Below, in pieces: positions 8,240 to 16,782 of a stretch of DNA of 64,000 nucleotides. The notes below the pieces were generated by a model. That model was not told where the DNA came from and searched no databases. It saw only the letters and a list, made by a program, of their open reading frames with translations. The DNA lies in NCBI RefSeq assembly GCF_015223195.1, contig NZ_JADFUA010000006.1:62001-126000 (forward strand). The letters run 5' to 3'. The translations under genes and the position numbers were made by a program. The DNA comes from Chitinilyticum piscinae (GTDB taxonomy: Bacteria > Pseudomonadota > Gammaproteobacteria > Burkholderiales > Chitinibacteraceae). Numbering within the stretch: position 1 is the stretch's first letter; every line of letters starts with the position of its first letter.

Positions 8240-8991
8240 TGCCGGCCATGCATGCGGGGCTTGATGATGAGCGTCTGCTGGTTCTCAGACCTGATCCGGA
8301 TAGCCCTGTTCCGCTTTATCTGCAGTTGAGTGAACGCATTGCTGCCGCGATTCAGGCCGGGTTCTGGCATGGCGATGAACCCCTGCCGTCCGAGCGGGCT
8401 TTGACTGACCTGCTGGATGTCTCGCGGGTTACCGCACGCAAGGCACTGGATTTGCTGTGCGAGCGTGGTCTGATATCGCGACGCCATGGTTCCGGAACCT
8501 ATGTCACCAGCCAGCTTGAGGTCGATCTGGGTGGCTATGTGCCACTGACTGAGCGACTCGCTGCCCGCGGCCTGGAGTTGCGCTTTGGGCAGCAGCTGGC
8601 TGAAGTGGATATTGCCGAGCAGGACGAGATGCTGCAGCTGCAGTTGGCGGTCAATGCCCGTGTTTTGCGCGTGATGCGTACCGGCGGCGTGGATGACGAG
8701 GTGTATTGCGTCGAGCGTCTCGCCCTGCCAGCGGTGGCAGCACCTGATCCGTTGCCGGAAAATTTGCAGGAATGGCTGCAGGGGTATCGGCGTAGTGTTG
8801 TACGAGTGATACAGAAGATTACAGCCTGCAGTCCGACGTCCGCGCTGCTGGATGTGCTTTGCAAGGGGCAAGAGCAGGCGTTGCTGCGTATCGAACAGCA
8901 GGAATTTGCGCATGACGGTCGGATTTTGCTGTTCTCGACCGTCTGGGTAAAAGGGGGTGACTACACCTTGCTGACGGAGTTGCAGTGTTAA
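8239..8991 (+). CDS. GntR/HutC-family transcriptional regulator with UTRA domain
   Basis: This 250-residue regulator has an N-terminal GntR winged helix (residues about 20-90, with LPSERALTDLLDVSRVTARKAL) and a C-terminal UTRA effector domain (about 105-245). The HutC/NagR subfamily usually senses phosphorylated sugars or amino-sugar phosphates. Its ATG shares the final A of the kinase stop codon (TGATG), so translation is coupled; ATG 8248 is an alternative. Upstream of the two binding-protein genes, it is the obvious candidate regulator of the uptake operon. It resembles NagR-type repressors, but the ligand cannot be read from sequence. Confidence 0.85.
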   Translation: MPAMHAGLDDERLLVLRPDPDSPVPLYLQLSERIAAAIQAGFWHGDEPLPSERALTDLLDVSRVTARKALDLLCERGLISRRHGSGTYVTSQLEVDLGGYVPLTERLAARGLELRFGQQLAEVDIAEQDEMLQLQLAVNARVLRVMRTGGVDDEVYCVERLALPAVAAPDPLPENLQEWLQGYRRSVVRVIQKITACSPTSALLDVLCKGQEQALLRIEQQEFAHDGRILLFSTVWVKGGDYTLLTELQC

Positions 8992-9360
8992 TTGCTTGAT
9001 CTTGTTCGTGCTGTGCACTAGCAGTGCTTGGCTGATGTAGTTGTATCCGCCGTGCGGGTGGTGGCCGGCTACATCAGTTTCTGTTTGCTTCGCGCTTGGG
9101 TGCATGCCTTCACGTAGTGTGGCGAGCTGCGAATTTTGCTTACTGTTTGCTGACTATTTGTGGGTGGGGGTGCACTGCAAGTTTGCGGCGGATTTGAAAT
9201 CCGGTAATCTGGCTCCGCAATTGTTTTTTTTCTGAATCCATGCATGGGTCTGCAATTGACGCTGCGGGCGCTGTGATTTAGTGTTAGCCCGTTTTTTGCG
9301 CAGTACATGGTTGGACGGAAATCCGGCATAGTCCGGCTTATTCATAACGAGGGAGTTGGT
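8992..9360 (+). promoter_or_regulatory. 369-bp intergenic control region before the sugar ABC operon
   Basis: No credible gene lies here. It must hold the promoter for the first binding-protein gene. Visible elements are a short palindrome GCACT-AGC-AGTGC at 9015-9027 (possible GntR-type operator), a long hairpin at 9032-9077, and AACGAGGGAG before ATG 9361 as ribosome binding site. The G+C content drops relative to the flanking genes. I cannot fix -35 and -10 boxes with confidence. Confidence 0.5.
9032..9077. repeat. inverted repeat / hairpin after the GntR gene
   Basis: CTGATGTAG at 9032-9040 and CTACATCAG at 9069-9077 are perfect 9-nt complements. A small CCGC-CGT-GCGG hairpin lies between them. 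It is followed by TTTCTGTTTG, so it may end the kinase-regulator transcript or be a regulatory structure. Confidence 0.5.
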
Positions 9361-10614
9361 ATGAAAATCAAGCATTCTGTTCTGGCAGGTGTAGCTCTGT
9401 TTGCCGCAAGCATCATGTCTGCGCAAGCGGCCGAGAAGGTCAAGGTCGAATACTGGTCCAACAGCCTGTCGCCGAAATTCGACGCGGTCATGAAGGATCT
9501 GACCACCAAGTTCAATGCATCGCAGAACCAGGTTGAGGCCGTTTGGGTTGACGTTGCTTGGGATGCTTTCCAGGCGCGCGTAGTGACTGCGGTTGCTTCC
9601 GGCAAGGTGCCGGGTCTGGTGAACCTGCCGAAGCCGTGGATGGATGAATTCGCCCAGAAGAAGATGATCGTCCCGGTGACCAAGGAAGTTGCTTCCTTCA
9701 AGAATGTCTATACCAAGGGCGCGCTGGCTGACGTAACCTACGGCAATGAAATCTACGGTCTGCCCTGGTACCAGGTAACTGCCGTGCTGTTCTACAACAA
9801 GGATCTCTTCAGCAAGGCTGGCGTGAAAGAAGCCCCGAAGAGCCTGGATCAACTGCTGGCTGCTGCCAAGCAAGTCAAGGAAAAGACCGGCGTATCCGGT
9901 TTTGCTCCGAAGCTGAACGATGGTTTTGCTGGCTGGTTCCTGTATGACGGCCTGCCGCTGATCAAGGATAACAAGGCCGTGTTCAATAGCCCGGCTCACG
10001 TGAAGCTGGTTGAGAAGTTTGCTGCTGCATACAAGGATGGCTCGATTCCGAAGGACGTCTTCAAGATGGGCTTCGAAGAGCAGATCGCCGCCTACAACTC
10101 CGGCAAGATCGCCATGTTCGCCGAAGGTGCCCATGCCCTGAAGCGCACTCAAACCGATGCGAAGAAGATCTATGAAGTAACCGGTGTTGCCGGCTTCCCG
10201 CAAGGCGCAGGCAAGACCCCGTTTGGTGGTTTCCTGTTCCTGTGGTCGGTGCCGAAGGGCTTCAAGGATGTTGGCGCTGCCGTCAAGCTGGGTCAGTACC
10301 TGACCAGCGACGAAGCTCAGTTGGCCTTTGCCAAGGCATCGTCGACCTTCCCGTCGACCAACAAGGCGCTGGATGACGCCTTCTTCCAGGCTGGTGCCAA
10401 GTCGGCTGATCCGGTTGAGCAGGCTACTGCTGTTGCTGCCACCAATATCAAGGCCTCCCGCACCCTGACCATCTCCGGTCTGCCGGATGAGGCTGCCATG
10501 AACAAGAAGCTCAACGACGAAGTTGAGGCTGCTGTGACTGGTCGCAAGTCCGCCAAGGAAGCGCTGGACGCTGCTGCGGCACTGTGGAACGAAAAGCTGG
10601 CTGCCAAGAAGTAA
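9361..10614 (+). CDS. sugar ABC transporter substrate-binding protein (first of two)
   Basis: This 417-residue periplasmic protein has a Sec signal peptide (MKIKHSVLAGVALFAAS..., cleavage after about residue 22 at AQA-AEK) and no lipobox. The mature part has the cluster 1/family 1 solute-binding fold, with VKVEYWSNS, NEIYGLPWY and YNSGKIAMF. It would deliver a sugar or oligosaccharide to the permeases downstream. ATG 9361 is preceded by GAGGGAG. By eye it is clearly paralogous to the second binding protein along the whole length, with shared blocks such as AVWVDV and KAVFNSP. The ligand is unknown; amino sugar or chito-oligosaccharide is plausible from the kinase. Confidence 0.9.
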   Translation: MKIKHSVLAGVALFAASIMSAQAAEKVKVEYWSNSLSPKFDAVMKDLTTKFNASQNQVEAVWVDVAWDAFQARVVTAVASGKVPGLVNLPKPWMDEFAQKKMIVPVTKEVASFKNVYTKGALADVTYGNEIYGLPWYQVTAVLFYNKDLFSKAGVKEAPKSLDQLLAAAKQVKEKTGVSGFAPKLNDGFAGWFLYDGLPLIKDNKAVFNSPAHVKLVEKFAAAYKDGSIPKDVFKMGFEEQIAAYNSGKIAMFAEGAHALKRTQTDAKKIYEVTGVAGFPQGAGKTPFGGFLFLWSVPKGFKDVGAAVKLGQYLTSDEAQLAFAKASSTFPSTNKALDDAFFQAGAKSADPVEQATAVAATNIKASRTLTISGLPDEAAMNKKLNDEVEAAVTGRKSAKEALDAAAALWNEKLAAKK

Positions 10615-10664
10615 GCATGTAAAGAACTGTGTCGCAAACTTGCAAAGGTATGCGGCACATCAAG

Positions 10665-10704
10665 TTTTGTGGCGGCGGTTTTCTGGTAGACTGCCGTCAC
10701 AAAA
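10665..10704 (+). other. 15-bp hairpin between the two binding-protein genes
   Basis: TTTTGTGGCGGCGGT (10665-10679) pairs with ACTGCCGTCACAAAA (10690-10704) over 15 bp with two G-U pairs and a 10-nt loop. It is followed by As, not Ts, so it is unlikely to stop transcription. More likely it protects the mRNA 3' end of the first gene. Confidence 0.65.
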
Positions 10705-10796
10705 AAAATCCGCAATGCCTGAGGGCGGAAGTGGGTAGCAATAAGCAAGGAAGTCAATTCCGAGCAAATTTGTCGATAACTCAAGAGGAAGACAAA

Positions 10797-12059
10797 ATGA
10801 AGCTGAAGAAGATGTTGACCGTTGGCGCAGCTGTATTTGGCCTGGGTCTGTTCGCTGCACAAGCTCAAGCTGCTGACAAGGTCAAGCTCGAATTCTGGAC
10901 CATGAACCTGGCTCCGAAGTTCGACCCGTACTTCAAGCAAGCCGTTACCAAGTTCAACGCTGCTAACCCGACTCTGGAAGCTGTATGGGTTGACATGAAC
11001 TGGGACCAAATCCAGCCGAAGCTGATCGCTTCCCTGGCTGCTGGCAACCCGCCGGCTCTGGTTAACTTCAACGTACCCTGGGTTCACGAATTCGCTGCTC
11101 AAGGCAACATCATCGCTCTGGACCAATACCTGGGCGCTGACAAGGCTGTCTACAGCACTCAAGCTCTGGCTGACGTGACCATCAAGGGCAAGGTTTACGC
11201 CTTCCCGTGGTACAACTCCGTTTCCATCCTGGCCTACAACAAGTCCATCCTGGACAAGGCTGGTGTTAAGCCGGAACAACTGACTTCCTTCGACAACCTG
11301 CTGGCTGCTGCCAAGACCATCAACGAGAAGGCCGGTGTTGATGGCTTCGCTCCGAAGATGTCCGATCCGGTTGGCCTGTTCTACTACCTGGGCCTGCCGG
11401 TTGTTGAAAACGGCAAGGCTGTCTTCAACTCGCCGAAGCACGTAGCTGTTGTTCAGAAGTTTGCTGATCTGTACAAGGCTGGCGCTGTACCGAAGGACAT
11501 CTTCAAGATGGCCTTCGAGCAAGAAATTGCTGCCTACAACAGCGGCAAGATCGCCATGATGACTACTGCTCCGCAAGCTCTGAAGCGTACCGAAACCGAC
11601 GCTAAGGCTATCTACGACGTGACTGGCGTTACTGCCTTCCCGCTCGACGCTGGCAAGATGTCCTTCGGCGCCTGGATGATGGACTTCGTAGTTCCGAAGG
11701 GCTTCAAGAACCCGGCTGAAGCTGCCAAGCTCGGCAAGTTCCTGACTGGCGACGAACAGCAGCTGCTGTTCTCCAAGGCTACTGAAACCACCTTCCCGAC
11801 CACCAAGAAGGCTAACCTCGACCCGTACTTCCAAGCTGGTGCTAACAGCAAGGATCCGATCGAGAAGGCTCGCGCTGTAGCTGCCAAGGCTATGGACGGT
11901 GCTCGTACCCTGACTCTGCCGCCGGGCACCCTGACCGACGAAGCTGCTACCCAGAAGGTTCTGGCTGACAACTTCCAAGCTGCCGTAGAAGGCCGCAAGC
12001 CGGTTAAGGAAGCTCTGGATGCAGCAGTAGCAGCCTGGAATGGCAAGATCGCTAAGTAA
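10797..12059 (+). CDS. sugar ABC transporter substrate-binding protein (second, strongly codon-biased)
   Basis: This 420-residue protein has a Sec signal peptide (MKLKKMLTVGAAVFGLGLF..., cleavage near AQA-ADK) and the same solute-binding fold as its neighbour. Codon choice is extreme: Ala is mostly GCT, Asn AAC, Lys AAG, Leu CTG. This is typical of very highly expressed genes and more biased than the first copy. AGAGGAAG precedes ATG 10797. Two binding proteins share one set of permeases and one ATPase, which suggests different ligands or affinities. The codon bias leaves a long antisense frame open, which is not a gene. Confidence 0.92.
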   Translation: MKLKKMLTVGAAVFGLGLFAAQAQAADKVKLEFWTMNLAPKFDPYFKQAVTKFNAANPTLEAVWVDMNWDQIQPKLIASLAAGNPPALVNFNVPWVHEFAAQGNIIALDQYLGADKAVYSTQALADVTIKGKVYAFPWYNSVSILAYNKSILDKAGVKPEQLTSFDNLLAAAKTINEKAGVDGFAPKMSDPVGLFYYLGLPVVENGKAVFNSPKHVAVVQKFADLYKAGAVPKDIFKMAFEQEIAAYNSGKIAMMTTAPQALKRTETDAKAIYDVTGVTAFPLDAGKMSFGAWMMDFVVPKGFKNPAEAAKLGKFLTGDEQQLLFSKATETTFPTTKKANLDPYFQAGANSKDPIEKARAVAAKAMDGARTLTLPPGTLTDEAATQKVLADNFQAAVEGRKPVKEALDAAVAAWNGKIAK

Positions 12060-12087
12060 TCGCAAGTATTACTAGCTCGCTGCTCTA

Positions 12088-12120
12088 GAAACGGGGCCGT
12101 CTTACCGGCGGCCCTGTTTC
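12088..12120 (+). terminator. hairpin after the second binding protein (partial terminator)
   Basis: GAAACGGGGCCG and CGGCCCTGTTTC form a 12-bp stem with one G-U pair and a 9-nt loop. The following ATTTCCG is only weakly T-rich, so some read-through into the permease genes is likely. This fits high binding-protein and low permease expression. Confidence 0.6.
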
Positions 12121-12155
12121 ATTTCCGATAAATATAAATACAGTCGAGTTACGCC

Positions 12156-13061
12156 GTGAAAAACTCCAGCAGTTACACCACAGTAGCCTATCTGTTCTTG
12201 GCGCCAGCCTTGATATTGATGGGGATCTTTACCTTCTGGCCGGTCGGATACAATACCTACCTGGCTTTCCATATCTATGACATCGCCGAAGGCACCGCAC
12301 GTGTTGCGTCTGCCGAAGATGGCGGTTACTTCACCCACTTCAAGTACATCTACGGTGAAGACCTGTTCCATCAGGCACTGAAAAACTCCCTGCTGTATCT
12401 TCTGGTTGTGCCGTGTATCCAGCTCGCAGCCCTTGTGATGGCCAAACTGGTCAACAACAAGCTGCCCGGCATGACGTTCTTCCGTGCGACCTACTACATC
12501 CCGGTTATTACCGCGATTTCCGTGGCCGGCGTGGCCTGGGCGTTCGTCTACAAGTTTGACGGCATGCTCAATGGCTTCCTGACCTGGATCACCCACTTTG
12601 TCGGCATCCATTCCGGTTTCGAGAAGGTCGAAATCGACTGGATCGGCAATCCGGATATCGCGCTGTACTCGGTCATGGTCTTCACCTTCTGGAAGGGTCT
12701 GGGCTACTACATGGTGCTGTATCTTGCCGGCCTGCAGGCGATCCCCGCCGAAGTGGAGGAGGCCGCGATTCTGGACGGTGCCAATGCCTGGGATCGTTTC
12801 TGGAAAATCACCGTGCCGATGGTGAAGCCGACCATTCTGCTGTGTACCCTCCTGTCGACCATTGCCGCAATGAAGGCGTTCCAGGAAGTGATCGTACTGA
12901 CCAAGGGCCAGTCCGATACCTACACCGCACTGTTCTATGTGTATGACCAGGCGTTCCGCAACTACAACTTCGGTCGTGCCGCTGCTGCCGGTCTGGTTGT
13001 AACCTTCTTCTGCATGATCCTCGCGGTCATCCAGTTCCGCTTCTTCGGCGAAAAGAAATAA
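12156..13061 (+). CDS. sugar ABC transporter permease (MalF/UgpA type)
   Basis: This 301-residue inner-membrane permease has about six transmembrane segments. The EAA loop near residue 195 (VEEAAILDGANAWDRFWKI) contacts the ATPase. The start is a GTG at 12156 (VKNSSSYTT), with only a weak Shine-Dalgarno, consistent with lower expression than the binding proteins. It lies 18 bp before the second permease gene. The pair forms the channel of a carbohydrate uptake transporter (CUT1 type). Confidence 0.9.
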   Translation: MKNSSSYTTVAYLFLAPALILMGIFTFWPVGYNTYLAFHIYDIAEGTARVASAEDGGYFTHFKYIYGEDLFHQALKNSLLYLLVVPCIQLAALVMAKLVNNKLPGMTFFRATYYIPVITAISVAGVAWAFVYKFDGMLNGFLTWITHFVGIHSGFEKVEIDWIGNPDIALYSVMVFTFWKGLGYYMVLYLAGLQAIPAEVEEAAILDGANAWDRFWKITVPMVKPTILLCTLLSTIAAMKAFQEVIVLTKGQSDTYTALFYVYDQAFRNYNFGRAAAAGLVVTFFCMILAVIQFRFFGEKK

Positions 13062-13079
13062 GAGCGAGGAATCCTGATC

Positions 13080-13985
13080 ATGGCAATGAGTAAAAACGTA
13101 CGACAAGCGCTAGGACTGACCGGGCACTACAGCGGTTTGATCCTGTTCGCGATTTTCACCACCTTTCCGTTCCTATGGGCTCTGGCTTCCGGTCTTTCTG
13201 CGGATGCCTCCAAGATGTACCTGTTCCCGGACGGCTTCTGGCCGCACGATGCCAGCTTCATGTGGTTCGAGCGTGTATTCCAGGAAATGCCATTCCTGAC
13301 CTACACCAAGAACTCCGCCATCATGTCCTTCTTCACCATCATCGGTGTCGTGGTCGTGTCGGTACTGGCTGGCTATCCGCTGGCCCGCATGAAGTTCCCG
13401 GGTCGTGGTCTGATCTTCGTTGCGATCATCGCAACCATGATGCTGCCGTCAGAAGTCGGTATCGTTCCGAACTTCATCACCCTGAAAAACTTTGGTGATT
13501 TCGGTAACTGGATCCAGGAGTCGCTTGGTCTGGGCAGCAGCTGGAACATGCGTGAATGGATCGGCCTGAACAGCTACTTCGGTGCAATCATCCCCAACTT
13601 TGCCGGTGCCTTCGGTATCTTCCTGATGAAGCAGGCCTTCGAAGCCATTCCGCAGGATCTGATCGACGCGGCCCGTGTGGATGGTGCAACCGAAATGCAG
13701 ATTCTGTGGAAGGTGATGGTTCCGGTTACTGCTCCCTCGATTGCTGCTCTGGCGATCTTCACGCTGGTTAACGCCTGGAACGACTATCTGTGGCCGTCCA
13801 TCGTGATGAACTCCAAGGAAAAACTGCCGCTGGCCGTGGGCGTGTTCAACGATCTGACTGGTCCGTTCGCCACCTCGGACAACATTCTGATGGCTGCGAT
13901 CGTGATGACTGTTGTACCGGTCCTCGTCTTCTTTGCCTTCACTCAGCGTTACTTCATCTCCGGCATGGACGGCGCGGTGAAGTAA
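13080..13985 (+). CDS. sugar ABC transporter permease (MalG/UgpE type)
   Basis: This 301-residue permease has about six transmembrane segments and the EAA motif IDAARVDGATEMQILWKV near residue 195. The C-terminus FISGMDGAVK is typical of MalG-like partners. GCGAGGA sits before ATG 13080. It forms a heterodimer with the preceding permease, and the ATPase gene follows after 46 bp. Confidence 0.92.
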   Translation: MAMSKNVRQALGLTGHYSGLILFAIFTTFPFLWALASGLSADASKMYLFPDGFWPHDASFMWFERVFQEMPFLTYTKNSAIMSFFTIIGVVVVSVLAGYPLARMKFPGRGLIFVAIIATMMLPSEVGIVPNFITLKNFGDFGNWIQESLGLGSSWNMREWIGLNSYFGAIIPNFAGAFGIFLMKQAFEAIPQDLIDAARVDGATEMQILWKVMVPVTAPSIAALAIFTLVNAWNDYLWPSIVMNSKEKLPLAVGVFNDLTGPFATSDNILMAAIVMTVVPVLVFFAFTQRYFISGMDGAVK

Positions 13986-14031
13986 GCAGGTTACTTAAAG
14001 AATCCAACATATAAATAGCAAGGAATCGAAA

Positions 14032-15135
14032 ATGGCTTCGGTTACACTCAAGAACATCAAGAAGAACTACACCAAGGACGTTACCGTAATCAAGAACGTC
14101 AGCCTGGACATCCAGGATGGTGAATTCGTAGTATTCGTAGGCCCATCCGGCTGCGGCAAGTCCACCATGCTGCGCATGATTGCCGGTCTGGAAGACATTA
14201 CCGCCGGCGAACTGTATATCGGCGACACTCTGGCCAACGACGTGCACGCTTCCAAGCGTGGTATCGCGATGGTGTTCCAGTCCTACGCGCTGTATCCGCA
14301 CATGTCGGTTGCCGAAAACATGGGCTTCGCCCTGAAGCTGGCCGGTACGCCGAAGGCTGAAATCGAAGAGCGGGTGAAGAAGGCTGCCGAAATCCTGGAA
14401 ATCACCCATCTGCTGGAGCGCAAGCCCAAGGCTCTGTCGGGTGGTCAGCGTCAGCGTGTGGCCATCGGTCGTGCCATTGTCCGCAACCCGAAGGTCTTCC
14501 TGTTCGATGAGCCGCTGTCCAACCTGGATGCCGCGCTGCGTCTGAACATGCGTGTCGAGCTGTCCAAGCTGCACCAGGAACTCAAGACCACCATGATCTA
14601 TGTAACGCACGATCAGGTGGAAGCGATGACCTTGGCTGACCGTATCGTGGTATTCCACGCGGGCCTGATCCAGCAGGTTGGCACGCCGCTGGACATGTAC
14701 GAAAACCCGTCCAACCTGTTCGTGGCTGGCTTCCTTGGTTCGCCGAAGATGAACCTGCTCGAGGCCGAAGTGATTGCCGCTTCCGCGACCGAAGCGACCG
14801 TCAAGCTGCCGAAGGGTCTGACCGTACGTGCGGCCGTGGATGCCAGCAATGCCAAGGTGGGTGACAAGGTAACCATGGGTGTTCGTTCCGAGCACATCCG
14901 TCTGGTGGACGCAGGTACTGCTGAGGCGCTGCCGGCACGTGTCGATCTGATCGAGCACCTCGGTGACATCGTACTGGCCTACATCGAAATCCCGGGTATC
15001 AACCAGATCCTGTGCGTCAAGCTGCCGGGTCACATGACTGGCCTGAAGTATGGCGATGACATCCACATCCTCTTCCCGCGTGAAGAGACGCACCTCTTCG
15101 ATGCGGAAGGTCTGGCCTTCAAGCGCGTTCGCTAA
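14032..15135 (+). CDS. sugar ABC transporter ATP-binding protein (MalK/UgpC/MsmX type)
   Basis: This 367-residue ATPase has Walker A GPSGCGKST (about residue 38), Q-loop FQSYALYPH, signature LSGGQRQR (about 135), Walker B VFLFDEPLSNLD and a switch His in YVTHDQ. A C-terminal MalK-like OB/TOBE regulatory domain spans about 235-367. It powers uptake through the two permeases at the cytoplasmic face. AAGGAATCG precedes ATG 14032. It is the last gene of the operon, before a strong terminator. Some ATPases of this type serve several sugar transporters, so it may not be exclusive to this system. Confidence 0.93.
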   Translation: MASVTLKNIKKNYTKDVTVIKNVSLDIQDGEFVVFVGPSGCGKSTMLRMIAGLEDITAGELYIGDTLANDVHASKRGIAMVFQSYALYPHMSVAENMGFALKLAGTPKAEIEERVKKAAEILEITHLLERKPKALSGGQRQRVAIGRAIVRNPKVFLFDEPLSNLDAALRLNMRVELSKLHQELKTTMIYVTHDQVEAMTLADRIVVFHAGLIQQVGTPLDMYENPSNLFVAGFLGSPKMNLLEAEVIAASATEATVKLPKGLTVRAAVDASNAKVGDKVTMGVRSEHIRLVDAGTAEALPARVDLIEHLGDIVLAYIEIPGINQILCVKLPGHMTGLKYGDDIHILFPREETHLFDAEGLAFKRVR

Positions 15136-15148
15136 GACCGTGTTGCAG

Positions 15149-15182
15149 CAACAAAAAGCCCGCTTCGGCGGGTTTTTTGTTG
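15149..15182 (+). terminator. rho-independent terminator of the sugar ABC operon
   Basis: The arms CAACAAAAAGCCCGC and GCGGGTTTTTTGTTG enclose a TTCG loop, with the T run inside the stem, 13 bp after the ATPase stop. Confidence 0.9.
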
Positions 15183-15196
15183 GCCCATAATGGAAG

Positions 15197-15246
15197 GGGT
15201 ATGTGCTGTAGGACTATTGCAGTCCAAGGCTTGCGATAATATACCC
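15197..15246. repeat. GGGTAT...ATACCC intergenic palindromic element 1
   Basis: A 50-nt unit begins with GGGTATG and ends with ATACCC, with an inner hairpin GGACT-ATTGC-AGTCC (15211-15225). It lies between two terminators of convergent transcription units. It shares ends and size with the elements at 16723, 18134, 34990 and 52431. Confidence 0.5.
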
Positions 15247-15281
15247 ATTAAAAAACCGCCTTCGGGCGGTTTTTTAATGGG
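15244..15281. terminator. bidirectional terminator between the sugar operon and thrC
   Basis: A perfect 17-bp stem, CCCATTAAAAAACCGCC with its complement, encloses a TTCG loop. Both strands give a G/C stem followed by T residues. It ends thrC transcription on the minus strand and backs up the sugar operon terminator. Confidence 0.9.
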
Positions 15282-15291
15282 TTGGGCAGCT

Positions 15292-16722
15292 TCAGTCCAG
15301 TTGCTGGCGGATGAATTGCTTGACCGCTTCGACGTCGTCTTCCAGTACTTCGCTATGCTGCGGCAGATCCTCGATACCCTGCAGATGCTCGGGTCGCGCA
15401 GGCTGGCGACCCAGGGCTTCGACCATGGTGGCTTCGAATTTGGCGGGTAGTGCGGTTTCTAGAATGACCATGGCGACGGCCGGATCGCGGTGAGCTTTGG
15501 CTGCCTTATAGCCATCAGCGGTATGGGGGTCAATTTCGACGCCGTACTTTTCGAAGACCTCGCGGATGTGGGCAACACGCTCGGCGTGGCTGCTCTGCTC
15601 CGACACAAAGCCGTAGGCATGGCTCATGCGTTCGAAATCCGGCGAGGGCAGGGTGAAGCCCTCACCCTTTTCGACGCTCTGCCACAGAGCCGCCAGGCGA
15701 GTGCTGTCGCGGCCGACCAGATCGAAGACGAAGCGTTCGAGGTTGGACGCCTTGGCGATGTCCATCGACGGGCTGGAGGTCTCGAAGGTCTCCTTGATCG
15801 AGCGCGGGCGGTATTTGCCGGTCTTGAAGAATTCGTCTAGTACGTCGTTTTCATTGGTGGCGACCACCAGCTTGCGGATCGGCAGGCCCATCTGGCGGGC
15901 AATGTGGCCGGCGCAGATGTTGCCGAAGTTGCCGGACGGCACGCAGAAGTCCACCGGATCACCAACGTTCTTGGCGACGGCGAAATAGCCCTTGAAGTAG
16001 TACACCACCTGCGCAACGATGCGGCCCCAGTTGATCGAGTTCACCGCGCCAATCTTGTACTGCGCCTTGAATTCGGCGTCGTTGTTGATCGCCTTGACGA
16101 TGTCCTGGCACTGGTCGAAGAAGCTTTTCACCGACAGGTTGAAGATGTTCTTGTCCTGCAGGCTGTACATCTGTGCGCGCTGGAAGGGGCTCATCTTGCC
16201 GTGTGGGCTGAGCATGAAGACATTGACGCCCTTTTTGCCGCGCATGGCGTATTCGGCCGCGCTGCCGGTATCGCCGGAGGTGGCGCCGACGATGTTTACC
16301 TGCTCGCCGCGTTCATGCAGCACATGCTCGAACAGATTGCCCAGCAACTGCATCGCCATGTCCTTGAACGCCAGGGTCGGGCCGTTGGAGAGTTCCTGGA
16401 TGTAGAGATTGTTCTCCAGCTTGAGTACCGGAGTGATTTCGCGTGCCACTTCCGGATCGCGGCCATTGCAGTACACCTCGGCGGTGTAGGTCTTGTCGAT
16501 CAGCTTCTGCAGGGTCGGGTGATCGATGTCATCAACAAAATGATGGATGATGGCAAAGGCGAGGTCGCGGTATTCCAGCGTGGAAAGTTTCTTCAGCGCG
16601 TCCAGGCAGAAGTGCGGGTAGATTTCCGGAATCGACAGGCCGCCATCGGGGGCCAGGCCGCCCAGCAGGATGTCGCAGAACGGTTGCGGGGTCATGCCGC
16701 CGCGGGTGGAGATGTAACGCAT
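15292..16722 (-). CDS. thrC: threonine synthase
   Basis: This 476-residue PLP enzyme converts O-phosphohomoserine to threonine. The PLP lysine is in LAFKDMA near residue 119 and the phosphate-binding stretch is GATSGDTGSAAEYAMRG. Length and the N-terminus MRYISTRGG match the long gamma/betaproteobacterial form. It is 60 bp downstream of hom in the same direction. There is no recognisable Shine-Dalgarno: the ATG is directly preceded by the base of a strong hairpin (element 16723-16771), which could limit translation. Transcription ends at the bidirectional terminator. Confidence 0.95.
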   Translation of the reverse strand: MRYISTRGGMTPQPFCDILLGGLAPDGGLSIPEIYPHFCLDALKKLSTLEYRDLAFAIIHHFVDDIDHPTLQKLIDKTYTAEVYCNGRDPEVAREITPVLKLENNLYIQELSNGPTLAFKDMAMQLLGNLFEHVLHERGEQVNIVGATSGDTGSAAEYAMRGKKGVNVFMLSPHGKMSPFQRAQMYSLQDKNIFNLSVKSFFDQCQDIVKAINNDAEFKAQYKIGAVNSINWGRIVAQVVYYFKGYFAVAKNVGDPVDFCVPSGNFGNICAGHIARQMGLPIRKLVVATNENDVLDEFFKTGKYRPRSIKETFETSSPSMDIAKASNLERFVFDLVGRDSTRLAALWQSVEKGEGFTLPSPDFERMSHAYGFVSEQSSHAERVAHIREVFEKYGVEIDPHTADGYKAAKAHRDPAVAMVILETALPAKFEATMVEALGRQPARPEHLQGIEDLPQHSEVLEDDVEAVKQFIRQQLD

Positions 16723-16771
16723 GGGTATGAGCCTGTAGCTTAGAAGGCGGGCGGGCTACAGGCCCATACCC
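16723..16771. repeat. GGGTAT...ATACCC palindromic element 2, abutting the thrC start codon
   Basis: A 49-nt near-perfect palindrome. GGGTATG pairs with CATACCC, a single mismatch follows, then GCCTGTAGC pairs with GCTACAGGC, leaving a 15-nt loop. It fills most of the 60-bp hom-thrC gap and touches the thrC ATG, taking the place where a ribosome binding site is expected. Confidence 0.75.
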
Positions 16772-16782
16772 GCCCGAATTGA

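Noticed and set aside
10317-12065. 582-residue open frame on the minus strand across the two binding-protein genes
   Set aside because: It exists only because the strongly biased codons of the plus-strand gene avoid antisense stops. It has no family features and no ribosome site, and its Ser/Leu/Val composition mirrors GCT/AAG/AAC codons.
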